From positions 1-37,067 of the IMG/VR virus record IMGVR_UViG_3300009285_000034: a DNA stretch of 37,067 nt. The stretch is one strand, 5' to 3'. The notes under the pieces are model-generated. The model ran no database searches. It was not told where the DNA came from and saw nothing but the letters and a program-made list of their open reading frames with translations. How positions within the stretch are numbered: position 1 is the first letter of the stretch; the number at the start of each line of letters is the position of its first letter. The translations under genes and the position numbers were made by a program. Below, piece after piece: positions 13,149 through 22,002 of this stretch. The stretch comes from a virus.

Positions 13149-13367
13149 ATGAGATACGCGCAAATAAATTCCGGCAACAAATTGCATCTAATTTTTGAGG
13201 CTGGTGAAGGTTTTGAGAGGGATAATTTGATTCCAGCCGGCTATGTTTCTGCGCCATTGTGTCACACATCCGCTTATAACGGACGTTACAGAATGACAAT
13301 AAATGTACCATTGGCGCACGCCTGCAAAAACTGTCAACGGGTTTATAAAAAACGTTTTTCCAAGTGA
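13149..13367 (+). CDS. Small protein with C-terminal CKNC (72 aa)
   Basis: AAGGATGGTGAACG precedes the ATG. A mostly beta N-terminal part (KLHLIFEAGEGF, YRMTINVPLAH) ends in HACKNCQRVYKKRF, a CxxC with nearby histidine that could be half a zinc knuckle. It is the last gene of the rightward arm; its stop lies 4 bp from the stop of the opposing lysin gene, and no clear bidirectional terminator is seen between them. Confidence 0.65.
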   Translation: MRYAQINSGNKLHLIFEAGEGFERDNLIPAGYVSAPLCHTSAYNGRYRMTINVPLAHACKNCQRVYKKRFSK

Positions 13368-13371
13368 TTCC

Positions 13372-14244
13372 CTATTCAGGGCCAGGTCCGGCGTAAGGCG
13401 GGTCCTGCTCCCGCGCCCAGTTGGTGATCTCGATTGCCCAGCTGTGTTTGACGGGTGGCACAACGGGGGGAAGTCCGCGCCACAGACGAAATTCCTCATC
13501 CGTCCCCAGCCAGCGGATTAAATCAACCCGAGTACCACCAGTGACGGTGATCCCAGGTATGGCAGGAATCGCGGTGGACGCATGTTGGTGGATGATTTCT
13601 TTCCACTCAGGCACGTCATCCAGCGGTCCGGTATAATCCGCGCTGAACCAGCCGTACTGTTTCATCCAATCTAAATCCTGCGGATAGTAATAGCGCACTT
13701 GCATGGCTACTTGATTAATCCACCACGGCCCAGAGTACGGTACAGCCTGGCGCTTGAACAGGTTGCTCATCTCCTCCAGGTAGACTGCCAGCGATGCCAG
13801 CACCTGCCGCGCGTTGATCAGTTTGGCGTTGGCTTCGGCAGTTGTCCAGCTCAGTGGTACGCAGTCTATGACAGCCGACGTATCCTCGATATCCCCGCAG
13901 GGCGGCAGGTCGCCAATATCATTTTTCACAGCGGTATAAAACGCCTTCGCCTGCTCTGCCGGATCGACCTTGACCCCGTTCAGCTTCCAGTACCAGTAAT
14001 GGTATGGCCCGGCCGGTTTGCCTTGCGCCCGAATCGCGTTCAGGTTGCGGAACCAACTCTCGACCGGATAAGCGTCGGGGTGTATGCCCGGGACGGCGTA
14101 ACCGTGCGCCGCCTTGACGTAGACAAATTCAAATCGGCGTGGATCTGCGAATACCTGCGCCCAATCGATGGGCCGCAGGTTCTCAGGCTTGACCACGCCG
14201 TAAAGGTACTCTTGAAAAATTGACACATCCATTCCGTTGATCAT
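13372..14244 (-). CDS. GH25-family endolysin (lysozyme)
   Basis: This 290-residue protein opens with GMDVS (D6), the glycosyl hydrolase 25 signature. It continues with FVYVKAAHGY, a conserved YHYWYW strand and CGDIEDTS with D118 and E120 as the expected catalytic acids. GH25 enzymes cleave the MurNAc-GlcNAc bond of peptidoglycan. A C-terminal tail of about 60 residues (WLGTDEEFRLWRG onward) may bind the wall. GGAGGAAAAA precedes the ATG. It is the last gene of the late operon, consistent with lysis timing. Confidence 0.88.
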   Translation of the reverse strand: MINGMDVSIFQEYLYGVVKPENLRPIDWAQVFADPRRFEFVYVKAAHGYAVPGIHPDAYPVESWFRNLNAIRAQGKPAGPYHYWYWKLNGVKVDPAEQAKAFYTAVKNDIGDLPPCGDIEDTSAVIDCVPLSWTTAEANAKLINARQVLASLAVYLEEMSNLFKRQAVPYSGPWWINQVAMQVRYYYPQDLDWMKQYGWFSADYTGPLDDVPEWKEIIHQHASTAIPAIPGITVTGGTRVDLIRWLGTDEEFRLWRGLPPVVPPVKHSWAIEITNWAREQDPPYAGPGPE

Positions 14245-14301
14245 TTTTTCCTCCGTTCCACTCTACGCCGCCTCCGCACGCCCAGGCGGGGCAGTGTTGT
14301 T

Positions 14302-14360
14302 CCCTGCACCCCCGTCAGGGCGGTGTCGCACACGAAGTGCGCAGGAAGCGAGTGCCTCGC
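14302..14360. repeat. Palindromic repeat, fullest copy (R1)
   Basis: This intergenic element contains CACCCCC-GTCA-GGGCGGTG, a hairpin, then GCAC-ACGAA-GTGC, a second hairpin, then AGGAAGCGAGTGCCTCGCCC. Bases 14302-14327 are an exact inverted match to 28287-28312 (26 bp). Bases 14330-14351 are an exact inverted match to 29230-29251 (22 bp). The gap 14245-14426 between lysin and spike genes holds this element, the lysin ribosome site and no convincing ORF. Confidence 0.75.
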
Positions 14361-14426
14361 CCGAGCGTCCAGCGCCAGTAAATCATGGCGTCATCACTCT
14401 TTGCATTTCGGCATCAAATCCAATTT

Positions 14427-15572
14427 TTATGTGACAACCAACATGCCGGGCAGGTCGATAATCCCAGCGTTGTTTACGTCGCTGGATAATCTGGTAACAT
14501 ATTGCGGGATAGTAACCGTGCTTTCGCAGCGGATCAAGGGCCTATCTGATGTTGCCGGATTAAGTTTTATCCCATCAAAGTGAGCACTATCATCTAGTCC
14601 CGCCAACAATAAACCATAGGTGTTGTATCTATCGACCCGAATATTTTTTATCACCACGCCCACTATGTCCCCAGGTTTTGAACCACTTAATCTAACGGCG
14701 TAATTATTCCACCCGACCTTATCGGCTGATACCGTAAGCCCATCCAGATAAAAACTATCCGTTAATAATATCCGAATGATTGCATCAACTCCGGCTCTGC
14801 CCTGCCAATTTGTACCAATTAAATTTGTTGCTACCACACCGGCATTGGTGTATTTCTGGGCTATTATCATTCCACCAAAATGATCGACACTAATATCGTT
14901 GATGTTGATTGTTCCCCGTCTTACGTCTACTATATATCCGGCAATGTTTGTTGCTGTGACTCTATCGATAATCACCGATCCCTCGGAGTTGCAGTAGAAC
15001 GCCTGGTTTGAAGTGTATTGATCCCGGCTAACGATTGTGTTGTGAAATTCAATCGAGCTTTTTTCTTCTCCTTCCAGGTAGATTTCCGCCGCCGAAATAT
15101 ATCCGTAGATGTTGAGTGCAGAACAATCGTAAAATTTTATCCCAACGTTACCGACCAGACACCAAAAACCATGATGGGTGATATTTTTGGCGACAAAATT
15201 ATTTATCGTCATTCCGGCATTGCTGTAAAACTCAAAACCGTATTGGTCGGCTCCAACGTTACCGTCCTTGTTCCCATCTACAATTAAATCGTTTATGACA
15301 ACTTGTGAACATTCAGTAAACCGAATAACTCCAGGATTGGCGCTTGAGTCAGGCACGATAAATGTGCAACCATTAAAATCAATAGTTGCGTGATCTAAAT
15401 TTTTGACAGTTATCAACGATCCAATCGTAAAGGTCAGACCTGCCGGGAACGTGATATGTTTATACGATGCGTTACTCAAAGCCGTCTGTATCACCAATGC
15501 TGGATCGGCTGTGCTTTCATCGACCTCGATTGTTATGTCCTCCGTCGGCGGCGTATAAATGCCGCCTAAATA
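14427..15572 (-). CDS. Beta-helix tail spike / depolymerase-like protein
   Basis: About 380 residues of right-handed parallel beta-helix, recognisable by short repeating strands with stacked hydrophobics and asparagines (VIRFTECSQVVINDLIV, IGLKFYD-like rungs, GTININDISVDHF). Such proteins are typical phage spikes that bind or cut surface polysaccharide. There is no ATG: the first conventional start is a TTG at 15497 without ribosome site. The frame is open and protein-like (LGGIYTPPTEDITIEVDE) back to the slippery AAATTTT at 15578-15572 in the lectin ORF. I infer synthesis as a -1 frameshift extension of that protein. Confidence 0.7.
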   Translation of the reverse strand, partial: YLGGIYTPPTEDITIEVDESTADPALVIQTALSNASYKHITFPAGLTFTIGSLITVKNLDHATIDFNGCTFIVPDSSANPGVIRFTECSQVVINDLIVDGNKDGNVGADQYGFEFYSNAGMTINNFVAKNITHHGFWCLVGNVGIKFYDCSALNIYGYISAAEIYLEGEEKSSIEFHNTIVSRDQYTSNQAFYCNSEGSVIIDRVTATNIAGYIVDVRRGTININDISVDHFGGMIIAQKYTNAGVVATNLIGTNWQGRAGVDAIIRILLTDSFYLDGLTVSADKVGWNNYAVRLSGSKPGDIVGVVIKNIRVDRYNTYGLLLAGLDDSAHFDGIKLNPATSDRPLIRCESTVTIPQYVTRLSSDVNNAGIIDLPGMLVVT

Positions 15573-15578
15573 AAATTT
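15566..15578 (-). promoter_or_regulatory. Candidate programmed -1 frameshift site (A AAT TTT)
   Basis: In the lectin ORF frame the codons read CCA AAT TTT ATT TAG, so A-AAT-TTT fits the canonical X-XXY-YYZ heptamer. The stop is two codons later. Slipping back one base joins LAPNF to YLGGIYTPPTED, which leads into the beta-helix. No downstream stem was verified. Confidence 0.5.
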
Positions 15579-16240
15579 GGCGCGAGCATAATGCCGCTGT
15601 ACAATGTGGCCATTTGCGCCTCCGAAAACGTGATATTGTAAATAGCGACAGCCTGAATTTTTCCTCTGAAAAATTGATTTATGCCATTGACGGTTGCTAT
15701 ATAGACGGTCTTTACGGGATCAGCCCCCCAATCTGCCATTGGCGTTCCAATTTTCGCGCCGTTTTTATACGCATCTCGTCCGTTAATCGCAGCGCACCCG
15801 GCTGTGATACCCGTTCCGATGGCTAGAGTTAGCGCACCACCATTATCAAAAAACAACCGGTTATCGCCATTTGCCTTTGGCCTAATCTCTAACCGTTTAC
15901 CTGCTCCATCGTACAACCCTAATAAACCATCCTCTCCGTCTACCGCGTCTGTAAACCGAGCAACGTAGCACCAGTCCCTACCTGGAACAATTCCAGTTGC
16001 CAAGTAAGCGCCCGTTGCGCCAGTCCAGCCGTCCTCGGTCGCCCACGTTATAGAGCCAGACGCCGTTAGATCGTAAGTTCCTGGATTGGCAAGGTTGATA
16101 TAACTGGCTGCTTGTGATGCCGCACCGAGAGGACAGTAAGCTGCCACGCAATTAGCGGACGAAACCCCACCTGCCAGATACCACGGCACCGCCGCCGCTC
16201 CTCTCCCCATCACCACATTCATCAGTATCGGTAGTTTCAT
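15566..16240 (-). CDS. LamG/concanavalin-like tail protein (224 aa)
   Basis: A jelly-roll lectin-like domain fills most of the protein. Typical strands include WTGATGAYLATG, WCYVARFTD, LLGLYDGAGKRLEI and YKNGAKIGTPMADW, then FFRGKIQAVAIYNITFSEAQMATLYS, the closing strand pattern of LamG domains in phage tail proteins. GCGAGGAC precedes the ATG. It probably binds a host glycan. A related domain is at the C-terminus of the 17048-19300 product. Confidence 0.75.
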   Translation of the reverse strand: MKLPILMNVVMGRGAAAVPWYLAGGVSSANCVAAYCPLGAASQAASYINLANPGTYDLTASGSITWATEDGWTGATGAYLATGIVPGRDWCYVARFTDAVDGEDGLLGLYDGAGKRLEIRPKANGDNRLFFDNGGALTLAIGTGITAGCAAINGRDAYKNGAKIGTPMADWGADPVKTVYIATVNGINQFFRGKIQAVAIYNITFSEAQMATLYSGIMLAPNFI

Positions 16241-16255
16241 ATGTCCTCGCTTAGC

Positions 16256-17038
16256 CTATATCTCATAGCTGCCGTCAATGCGCAGGATGTCACCCGCCGC
16301 CCAGGTGAAAGGTACGGTCGGCGATAAAGCCGCACCCGTGAAGGGTTCGGCGGTTCCCCAGACAGCCCCAATGGTGGTACTACCAGCAGGCAGGTTTACG
16401 AATCTCACATATCTGCCGGTCACGTTGGAGTCGTATAGGTTCAGGATCGCCGCCGATGGTCCTGCTGATGCGCCGACTGTGGCCGGTAAGGCAAATGTGT
16501 ATGTCCCCGTCCCATACGTGGTGGATGCCCCCATCGTCAACTGCAGCCCAAATCTGCATAGCCGGCCCAACAACACGGAACGGGCTATTGCTACCCCATC
16601 GCCCAGCACCGGCGCGGTGCCCGAACTCGCCCACCCATGCGCATAATTGAACCACTGCGGGAAGAGCAGCGGATTGGACGCCTTGCTGTATCCCGGTTCG
16701 GTGATCGCGGCATTGGCGACTGTGTAATCTGACCCGGCAAAAACGGTGAGCAGGGTATCCGCCACAGCAGTGCCATAAAAATATTTATAACTTCCACCCT
16801 GTTTAATCCTGATTTTATCGCCGACCGAGTGGATCGATGCGGCCCCCGCCGGCACGTTGATCGTAGTGGGCGATGCGTAGGACCATGTGGCGACGTTGAT
16901 CCAGCCGCCGGCCAGCATGTTGCCCATGTAAATCCTGCGGGTCGCCGGTGAGGATGCCGGATCGACGACGACCACAAATTCGTCTGTGGAAAGGATCGAA
17001 GTTGCTTCAGTTTTTGCGCTAATTTTCGTGTCTGCCAT
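16256..17038 (-). CDS. Tail fibre / receptor-binding-like protein (260 aa)
   Basis: It starts DTKISAKTEATSILSTDEFVVV, the N-terminal attachment motif seen in many phage fibre and appendage proteins, followed by beta-rich segments with many glycine and threonine residues. AGAGGCATA precedes the ATG. Its position between the hub protein and the lectin/spike proteins supports a tail-tip role. The specific receptor is unknown. Confidence 0.7.
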   Translation of the reverse strand: MADTKISAKTEATSILSTDEFVVVVDPASSPATRRIYMGNMLAGGWINVATWSYASPTTINVPAGAASIHSVGDKIRIKQGGSYKYFYGTAVADTLLTVFAGSDYTVANAAITEPGYSKASNPLLFPQWFNYAHGWASSGTAPVLGDGVAIARSVLLGRLCRFGLQLTMGASTTYGTGTYTFALPATVGASAGPSAAILNLYDSNVTGRYVRFVNLPAGSTTIGAVWGTAEPFTGAALSPTVPFTWAAGDILRIDGSYEI

Positions 17039-17047
17039 TATGCCTCT

Positions 17048-19300
17048 TTAGGATATTGCTCTGATTATGGGCGAACCGTGCGGCGTGCCTACTGCGCCGT
17101 AAACGGCATCCAGCACCTTGTCTACCGCTGTGAGCGTGGCGTCGGTGTATGTCGCCACTTGTTCGTCGAGAATGGCCGGGGCCAGAAACACCAGCCCGTC
17201 GGTTGAAGATACTCCCAGATCAAATGGGGTTGGTTCCGTAGGCGCTAAAATTTCCGAGGCGGCCAAAATCCGGTTGTAGATGCCGAAATTCTTGACGATG
17301 CCGTCAAAATTACGAGGCCAATCAAGGGTAACCGTTTTGACGTTTATCAGCATCATCCGGCAGTTGTCCTCCGCGACCGTCGCTCCGACTTGCGGATTAT
17401 CCTCGGTCACGGTCTTACTGACGCCGTCCACGTACATAATCGGCGCGTTTGCCGGATCGGACGAATCGCGGGTTATGACAACTTTGAACCAGGCGCCGGC
17501 AGTGATAATGCCATTGGCTGTGGTCCATATCCCTGGGCCGGTTGCGCCTTTTTGGTAACAATAAACTTCGCCATTGTTTGTTATTGAAACAGCCACCCCG
17601 GCTTCATCCGAGAATATGGCGCCTATGGTATAGCTTTGATCCAGGTCGGTCAGGAATACCGAAAACACAAACGATCTTTCAGACAAACTGCTCACTTGGG
17701 GCAGATAACCGAAGTCTATCCCATCCCCGGCGACGTCGCCCAATCCTTCCAGCGCCATCGCGGTATACCCGTCATCAATTTTGCGCTGTCGCTGGAGCAG
17801 CCAGGTGAAATCAATAAAGTTATCGCTGTATACCCGGAAATCAATTTTCTGGATGTAGTAAGATCCCATCAATCCTGAAGGCGTATCGGAATAGTAAATT
17901 AAATGCCCGATATCCAGACCGAGGAAGGCGTTCATCAATTCGTCGCTTCTGTTGGCGTGGAACGATAGAGACTGAATGTCCTTGTAAGGGCGTTTATATG
18001 TGCTTACGATTTGTTTGGAAACCTGCTCAGCCAGGAGCGTGTCCTGTTGGTAGGATTGGTTGACGGTCAGATCATGCCAGCCGAAATCTTCCGCAGATGC
18101 GTCGTCGCTGTCGATCGTATCGACCGTGTTGTAAACCAGGACCGCCTCCCCGGACACTATCAAAACCGTGACATATCCCTTCTTTGCGTTGCCGTTGGTG
18201 ATCGTAGACTCGAAACGATTGGCGCTGAAAACGGTTGTGATGGTCAGGTCGGCGGTGATGACTGTTCCGCTGCCGTCACTGGCCGTGTTGCCGGCGTAGG
18301 AGGTAATCGCCGCCGTGGAGTCCAGGGCATTCACGCGCCCGCCGCCGCCCGTGGGATCGGTGTAATAGCCGGTGATCACTTTTGTTTCTGCCGACCCGAT
18401 AGATATTGGCGAACCGAGGGTATATAAAACGCTGGTAGCCACGAGTGTGCGCGGATAAGTCCTGACGGTCGCCTGGTTGATGATCGGTTCGCCGTAGATA
18501 ATTTCAACATCGTGCGCCTCGTCGGTGACACTGAACGTGGTGTAACTGTCGTCTAAAATTGAGGTGCCGTCCTCGTCCAGGATGATCGTGCCGTCCTCGT
18601 CCAGCAGATAATCCATTGCGGGCACGTCGGACAAATCTCTCATTCCGTGACGCGCCAGGTGGTTCTCGAAGATCAGCGTCTCTGCAAATTGGCGGTCCTT
18701 GCGTACATAGAGATAGCCCATCTCCGAAAAAACCAGCTTGCTAAACTCGCTGAGCGCGGTTGACTTTTGGCGCACAGTATCAAAAATGGCCGGGAATGTA
18801 TATTCCCCAGTATCCAGCGTTGCTTTGAGCGGCGGCACGGGCATGGTCAGGATAAACTGCTCGATAGCCGTGTTTGCGGTCATGTCGCTTTTTATGGTCG
18901 GGGATAAAATCGGCTGCCTGGCGGCTACGTTCATCCAATCCAGTACGGTCACAGCGAGGTTAGGGTTTAATCCCATAATGGGAATAAATTTTATCGTCTC
19001 GATCAGTCCCCGGAATCGTGCATAAGGCAACCCGCGAAAAGTGAAAATCAGATCAACCCTGGTTCCGCGCCCCCATGAGTTCGCGCTGCCGTCGTCGATC
19101 CGTCCGCGCCATAATCCCGCCGGGTCTTTCAGGGTGAAATTCATTTCGCCGGTGTTGGCGATGCGGTCCAGCGGTTCATCCCCGGGGATCCCCCAAAAGC
19201 CGGTGATCTGCGCGTCGATCAGGGCCAGGCTGTTGAGATTCTCCCAGGTCCCATCCGCGTATTGGATGGATATGGCGACGGCGTCAACTGTGCTGGTCAT
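17048..19300 (-). CDS. Tail hub / tail-tip protein with C-terminal LamG domain (750 aa)
   Basis: The N-terminal half (FTLKDPAGLWRGRIDDGS, RVDLIFTFRGLPYARFRGLIE) resembles baseplate-hub or Tal-like proteins of siphophages. In the middle is a short internal duplication, LLDEDGTIILDEDGTSILDD. Residues about 530-690 form a LamG-like fold (SFVFSVFLTDLDQSYTIGAIF, GIVKNFGIYNRILAASEI). It begins with an ATGA overlap on the tape-measure stop. A structural hub carrying a carbohydrate-binding domain is the likely role. No peptidase motif is evident. Confidence 0.7.
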   Translation of the reverse strand: MTSTVDAVAISIQYADGTWENLNSLALIDAQITGFWGIPGDEPLDRIANTGEMNFTLKDPAGLWRGRIDDGSANSWGRGTRVDLIFTFRGLPYARFRGLIETIKFIPIMGLNPNLAVTVLDWMNVAARQPILSPTIKSDMTANTAIEQFILTMPVPPLKATLDTGEYTFPAIFDTVRQKSTALSEFSKLVFSEMGYLYVRKDRQFAETLIFENHLARHGMRDLSDVPAMDYLLDEDGTIILDEDGTSILDDSYTTFSVTDEAHDVEIIYGEPIINQATVRTYPRTLVATSVLYTLGSPISIGSAETKVITGYYTDPTGGGGRVNALDSTAAITSYAGNTASDGSGTVITADLTITTVFSANRFESTITNGNAKKGYVTVLIVSGEAVLVYNTVDTIDSDDASAEDFGWHDLTVNQSYQQDTLLAEQVSKQIVSTYKRPYKDIQSLSFHANRSDELMNAFLGLDIGHLIYYSDTPSGLMGSYYIQKIDFRVYSDNFIDFTWLLQRQRKIDDGYTAMALEGLGDVAGDGIDFGYLPQVSSLSERSFVFSVFLTDLDQSYTIGAIFSDEAGVAVSITNNGEVYCYQKGATGPGIWTTANGIITAGAWFKVVITRDSSDPANAPIMYVDGVSKTVTEDNPQVGATVAEDNCRMMLINVKTVTLDWPRNFDGIVKNFGIYNRILAASEILAPTEPTPFDLGVSSTDGLVFLAPAILDEQVATYTDATLTAVDKVLDAVYGAVGTPHGSPIIRAIS

Positions 19301-21393
19301 CCCGCCACCTGCATCATAGAGTCGCGTATGGCCCGCGCCAGGCGGTCATAGTCGATGATGTCCTTCCCCTTTTGCGTGACGGTCACTCCTTCCCCGCCGC
19401 TGGCCGTTGCCATGCCGCCCATGCCAAAGCCTTCATAGCCGTAAGAATCAGGAATCCTAAAAGACCCGCCGGAGGCGAATTGTTCACCGCCGCGCCCGGT
19501 AGTTTGCGCACCCGGCGCCACAGTGCGGCTTTGCATATAAACTTGTGAGTGAGTTGTCGTAATCCTGTAATCATAGTTTCTGGGCAATCCGTTCATGTGG
19601 GACAATATTGCATCGACCGAACCCAATTGGAACCTGGCGTCATCCAAATCCAATGAATTCAATTGCAGCGCCGTTGTGGCAGTGGCTTGATCTACCAGCC
19701 CCCAGCTCAAAGCAACCTTAGTTAGATTCTCTACTTCTGTATCCGTCAGAATACCTGCTGACGCTTTCGTCACAAGCATTGAAAATAACATGCGCTTAGA
19801 GCTTTCCTGGAATTCCTTGTCCAGTTCTGATACTGCGCCTTTCGCGGTTCCTAGTTTTTCCTTTAATTCATCAAGCTCTTTCTTTTGCGCGTCGGTCAGG
19901 TACGTACCATCCGATAACCCGTTGACCTTATCCTGATACCATTTCACGGCGGCAGCGGCAGTTTTGAAAGAGGCCGGTCCATCGGTCACGTCTGCCAGGG
20001 CTTCATTCATTTTTTTGAGCGCGGAAGGCATATTTTGGGATGAAGTCTGAACCATGTCCTCTGTCGCACCTTTGGCTATCACCATAGCAGACCAATATTT
20101 ATTTAAATTAGTCTGTTGTTCTGGCGTCAAAACTTTCAGCTTAGATAATGCCTCAATTCTCTGCCCCGTAGTAGATATTTCGAGGTTTAATTCCTGATGC
20201 TTTTCGTTGTATTCCGAGATGGATTTTCCTACTTTTCCTTCAACTGCCTGTGACAGTAGATCAAATTTGGTCTTGATTTGCGCTTGAGACAGCACTAATC
20301 GCTCGGACGCCTTTGTAACCCCATCAATGGATTGTCCCCATCGTGCGAAACTATCTGGCAGATTTTCAGTTTTCTCCTGGATAATCCTTAATTCCTCGGC
20401 TATTTTATTATCCGCGAACCCCTTCATCGCGTTTGCCGCACGCGTGCCCTCATCCGCAACGTCGAATAAATTATTGGCAAGCTTAAATTCAATTTCGGTC
20501 AACAGTAATTGCGCAGTAATCAAATCCCCGATGCTGCTGCGCAAGTTTCCATTTACGTCAATGTAATTTCCAGCCGCTTTCGCTGAACGGATCATCTCAT
20601 CTTTGTATTCGGCATAGGTTTTGGCAATCCCAATTATATCCTGGTTGTGGTCTGCCAATAAATCTTTATACTTGGTAGCGATTTGATATAATTGATCGAA
20701 CGCCACGAAAGCTTTATTCAGTCCGCTTACCATGACGTTACCAATCTGGATAGATACTCCCTGTGCCGAGTCCCCTAAGTTATCCAGCCCGATCTCTAAA
20801 TCCCGCGCCGCCTTGACCTGTTCCTCGGTCATAATCAAGTTGTCATCAATCGCCGCCGACATGTTGCGGAACTCTTCCGTATCCATTTCGAGGACTTTCT
20901 GCATTTCCAGGCCAGTGCGCCCAAATTTTTTGACCGCAAAATCCACCTTTTCAGCCGGGCCTTGAATGGACTGGTATTCCTTCTGCAAGGCCGCCATGGA
21001 TTCGACGGTCAGGCTGATCCCCTCATCTGCCGCGTTTTTGGATGCCCTTTTCAGCGTGTCAAAACTGACCTGTAAATCGTCGGCCACCTGGATAAGCCGG
21101 CTGGTATCCTCTGCGCTTGCTCCGGAGATCCGTCCCAAATCGCGCACCTGGTCGGAATATTCCAGGGCTTTGCCCCCGGTTGCGTCCCAAATCTGCCCGG
21201 CCAAGCCTACTGCCTGGTTTGCCAGGTCAATCCCGCTTTTAAGATCGGTAAGCGAAAGGTTGGCGACCTTGAAACCTTCGCCAGTTTTTTCGCCAGTTTT
21301 CCCAAGTTTTTCTAATTCAGTATCAAGCTCCCGTGTTTTCTTCTTGGCGTCATCCGTCGTCATTCCAACGCCGATAATGATGTTATTTGCCAT
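19297..21393 (-). CDS. Tape measure protein (698 aa)
   Basis: A long, mostly alpha-helical protein after the tail assembly chaperones. The N-terminus has the motif NNIIIGVGMTTDDAKKKTRELD, followed by coiled segments. The C-terminal 80 residues are glycine-rich (GRGGEQFASGGSF, GMGGMATASGGEG), a frequent ending in this family. At about 0.15 nm per residue the tail would be near 100 nm. No lysozyme or peptidase insert is seen. Confidence 0.9.
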   Translation of the reverse strand: MANNIIIGVGMTTDDAKKKTRELDTELEKLGKTGEKTGEGFKVANLSLTDLKSGIDLANQAVGLAGQIWDATGGKALEYSDQVRDLGRISGASAEDTSRLIQVADDLQVSFDTLKRASKNAADEGISLTVESMAALQKEYQSIQGPAEKVDFAVKKFGRTGLEMQKVLEMDTEEFRNMSAAIDDNLIMTEEQVKAARDLEIGLDNLGDSAQGVSIQIGNVMVSGLNKAFVAFDQLYQIATKYKDLLADHNQDIIGIAKTYAEYKDEMIRSAKAAGNYIDVNGNLRSSIGDLITAQLLLTEIEFKLANNLFDVADEGTRAANAMKGFADNKIAEELRIIQEKTENLPDSFARWGQSIDGVTKASERLVLSQAQIKTKFDLLSQAVEGKVGKSISEYNEKHQELNLEISTTGQRIEALSKLKVLTPEQQTNLNKYWSAMVIAKGATEDMVQTSSQNMPSALKKMNEALADVTDGPASFKTAAAAVKWYQDKVNGLSDGTYLTDAQKKELDELKEKLGTAKGAVSELDKEFQESSKRMLFSMLVTKASAGILTDTEVENLTKVALSWGLVDQATATTALQLNSLDLDDARFQLGSVDAILSHMNGLPRNYDYRITTTHSQVYMQSRTVAPGAQTTGRGGEQFASGGSFRIPDSYGYEGFGMGGMATASGGEGVTVTQKGKDIIDYDRLARAIRDSMMQVAG

Positions 21394-21607
21394 TGGTCAC
21401 CTCGCCCTGCGTGGCTATCTCGTTCAGCAGTCGGCTTGCTTCAGGGTAGGCTTTCGCCCATTCGACCCAGTCTTTCGCCTGTTTGCGCCCGTGGTAGGCG
21501 TCAAAAATCTGTTTGGCTATACTCATCCGGCGCATATCTCCCACTGGTATCAACCCGCCAAAAACAGCCTGCGCCCCATAGCGGCCAACAAACCACGCCG
21601 CCTCCAA
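21383..21607 (-). CDS. Tail assembly chaperone extension (T-like ORF)
   Basis: This 74-residue ORF lies just before the tape measure, where the T part of G/GT chaperones is found. It lacks an ATG (only a TTG at 21607) and has no close ribosome site. It is in the -1 frame of the preceding ORF, and joining at CCCCCAA gives EIPPIDLEAAWFVG without a stop. Expression by -1 frameshift is therefore likely, in 1 to 10 percent of ribosomes if it behaves like relatives. Confidence 0.7.
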   Translation of the reverse strand: MEAAWFVGRYGAQAVFGGLIPVGDMRRMSIAKQIFDAYHGRKQAKDWVEWAKAYPEASRLLNEIATQGEVTNGK

Positions 21608-21609
21608 AT

Positions 21610-22002
21610 CTATTGGGGGATCTCCGCCATTGTTGGCATATCTGTAAGCGGCGCAGGCTGCGGAAAAGGGGCGTCATCATCCTCGTTGACCATTGCGCTG
21701 ATTTCCGCAACGATTTCAGTTAATAACCGAAAGACCGCCATTCGCGGCGTCGAAGGAAAGTTTTCTAACGTCAATGGTTCCGGCATATTCGCTAGGTTCC
21801 ATCGCTCGACGATCGCAAAGACGCCGGGCAAAATTAACCTTGATGCTTCAATATCACTGGTAATTTCGCCCACCTGTCCAATTCCTTCAGGCAAGGAATC
21901 TAGCGCCCGCCGCCAGGCTGCATACTGCGGGAACGTCAGAGGATAGGCCAGCGTCACGGTCCCCGGGTAGCGCTTCGACGGACTGTTAATTACCTTGCTC
22001 AT
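21610..22002 (-). CDS. Tail assembly chaperone (G-like, 130 aa)
   Basis: Located between tail-tube genes and tape measure, with a length and acidic C-terminus (NEDDDAPFPQPAPLTDM) common to these chaperones. It would bind the tape measure protein and guide tube polymerisation. The start at 22002 follows AGGCGCGATA and lies within the end of the upstream gene. The last codons, ATC CCC CAA TAG (21621-21610), hold the presumed slippery site CCCCCAA at 21619-21613. Confidence 0.75.
   Translation of the reverse strand: MSKVINSPSKRYPGTVTLAYPLTFPQYAAWRRALDSLPEGIGQVGEITSDIEASRLILPGVFAIVERWNLANMPEPLTLENFPSTPRMAVFRLLTEIVAEISAMVNEDDDAPFPQPAPLTDMPTMAEIPQ

Noticed and set aside
20966-21946. 326-codon plus-strand ORF
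   Set aside because: It lies opposite the tape measure and chaperone genes, has no ribosome site and shows shadow-type composition.
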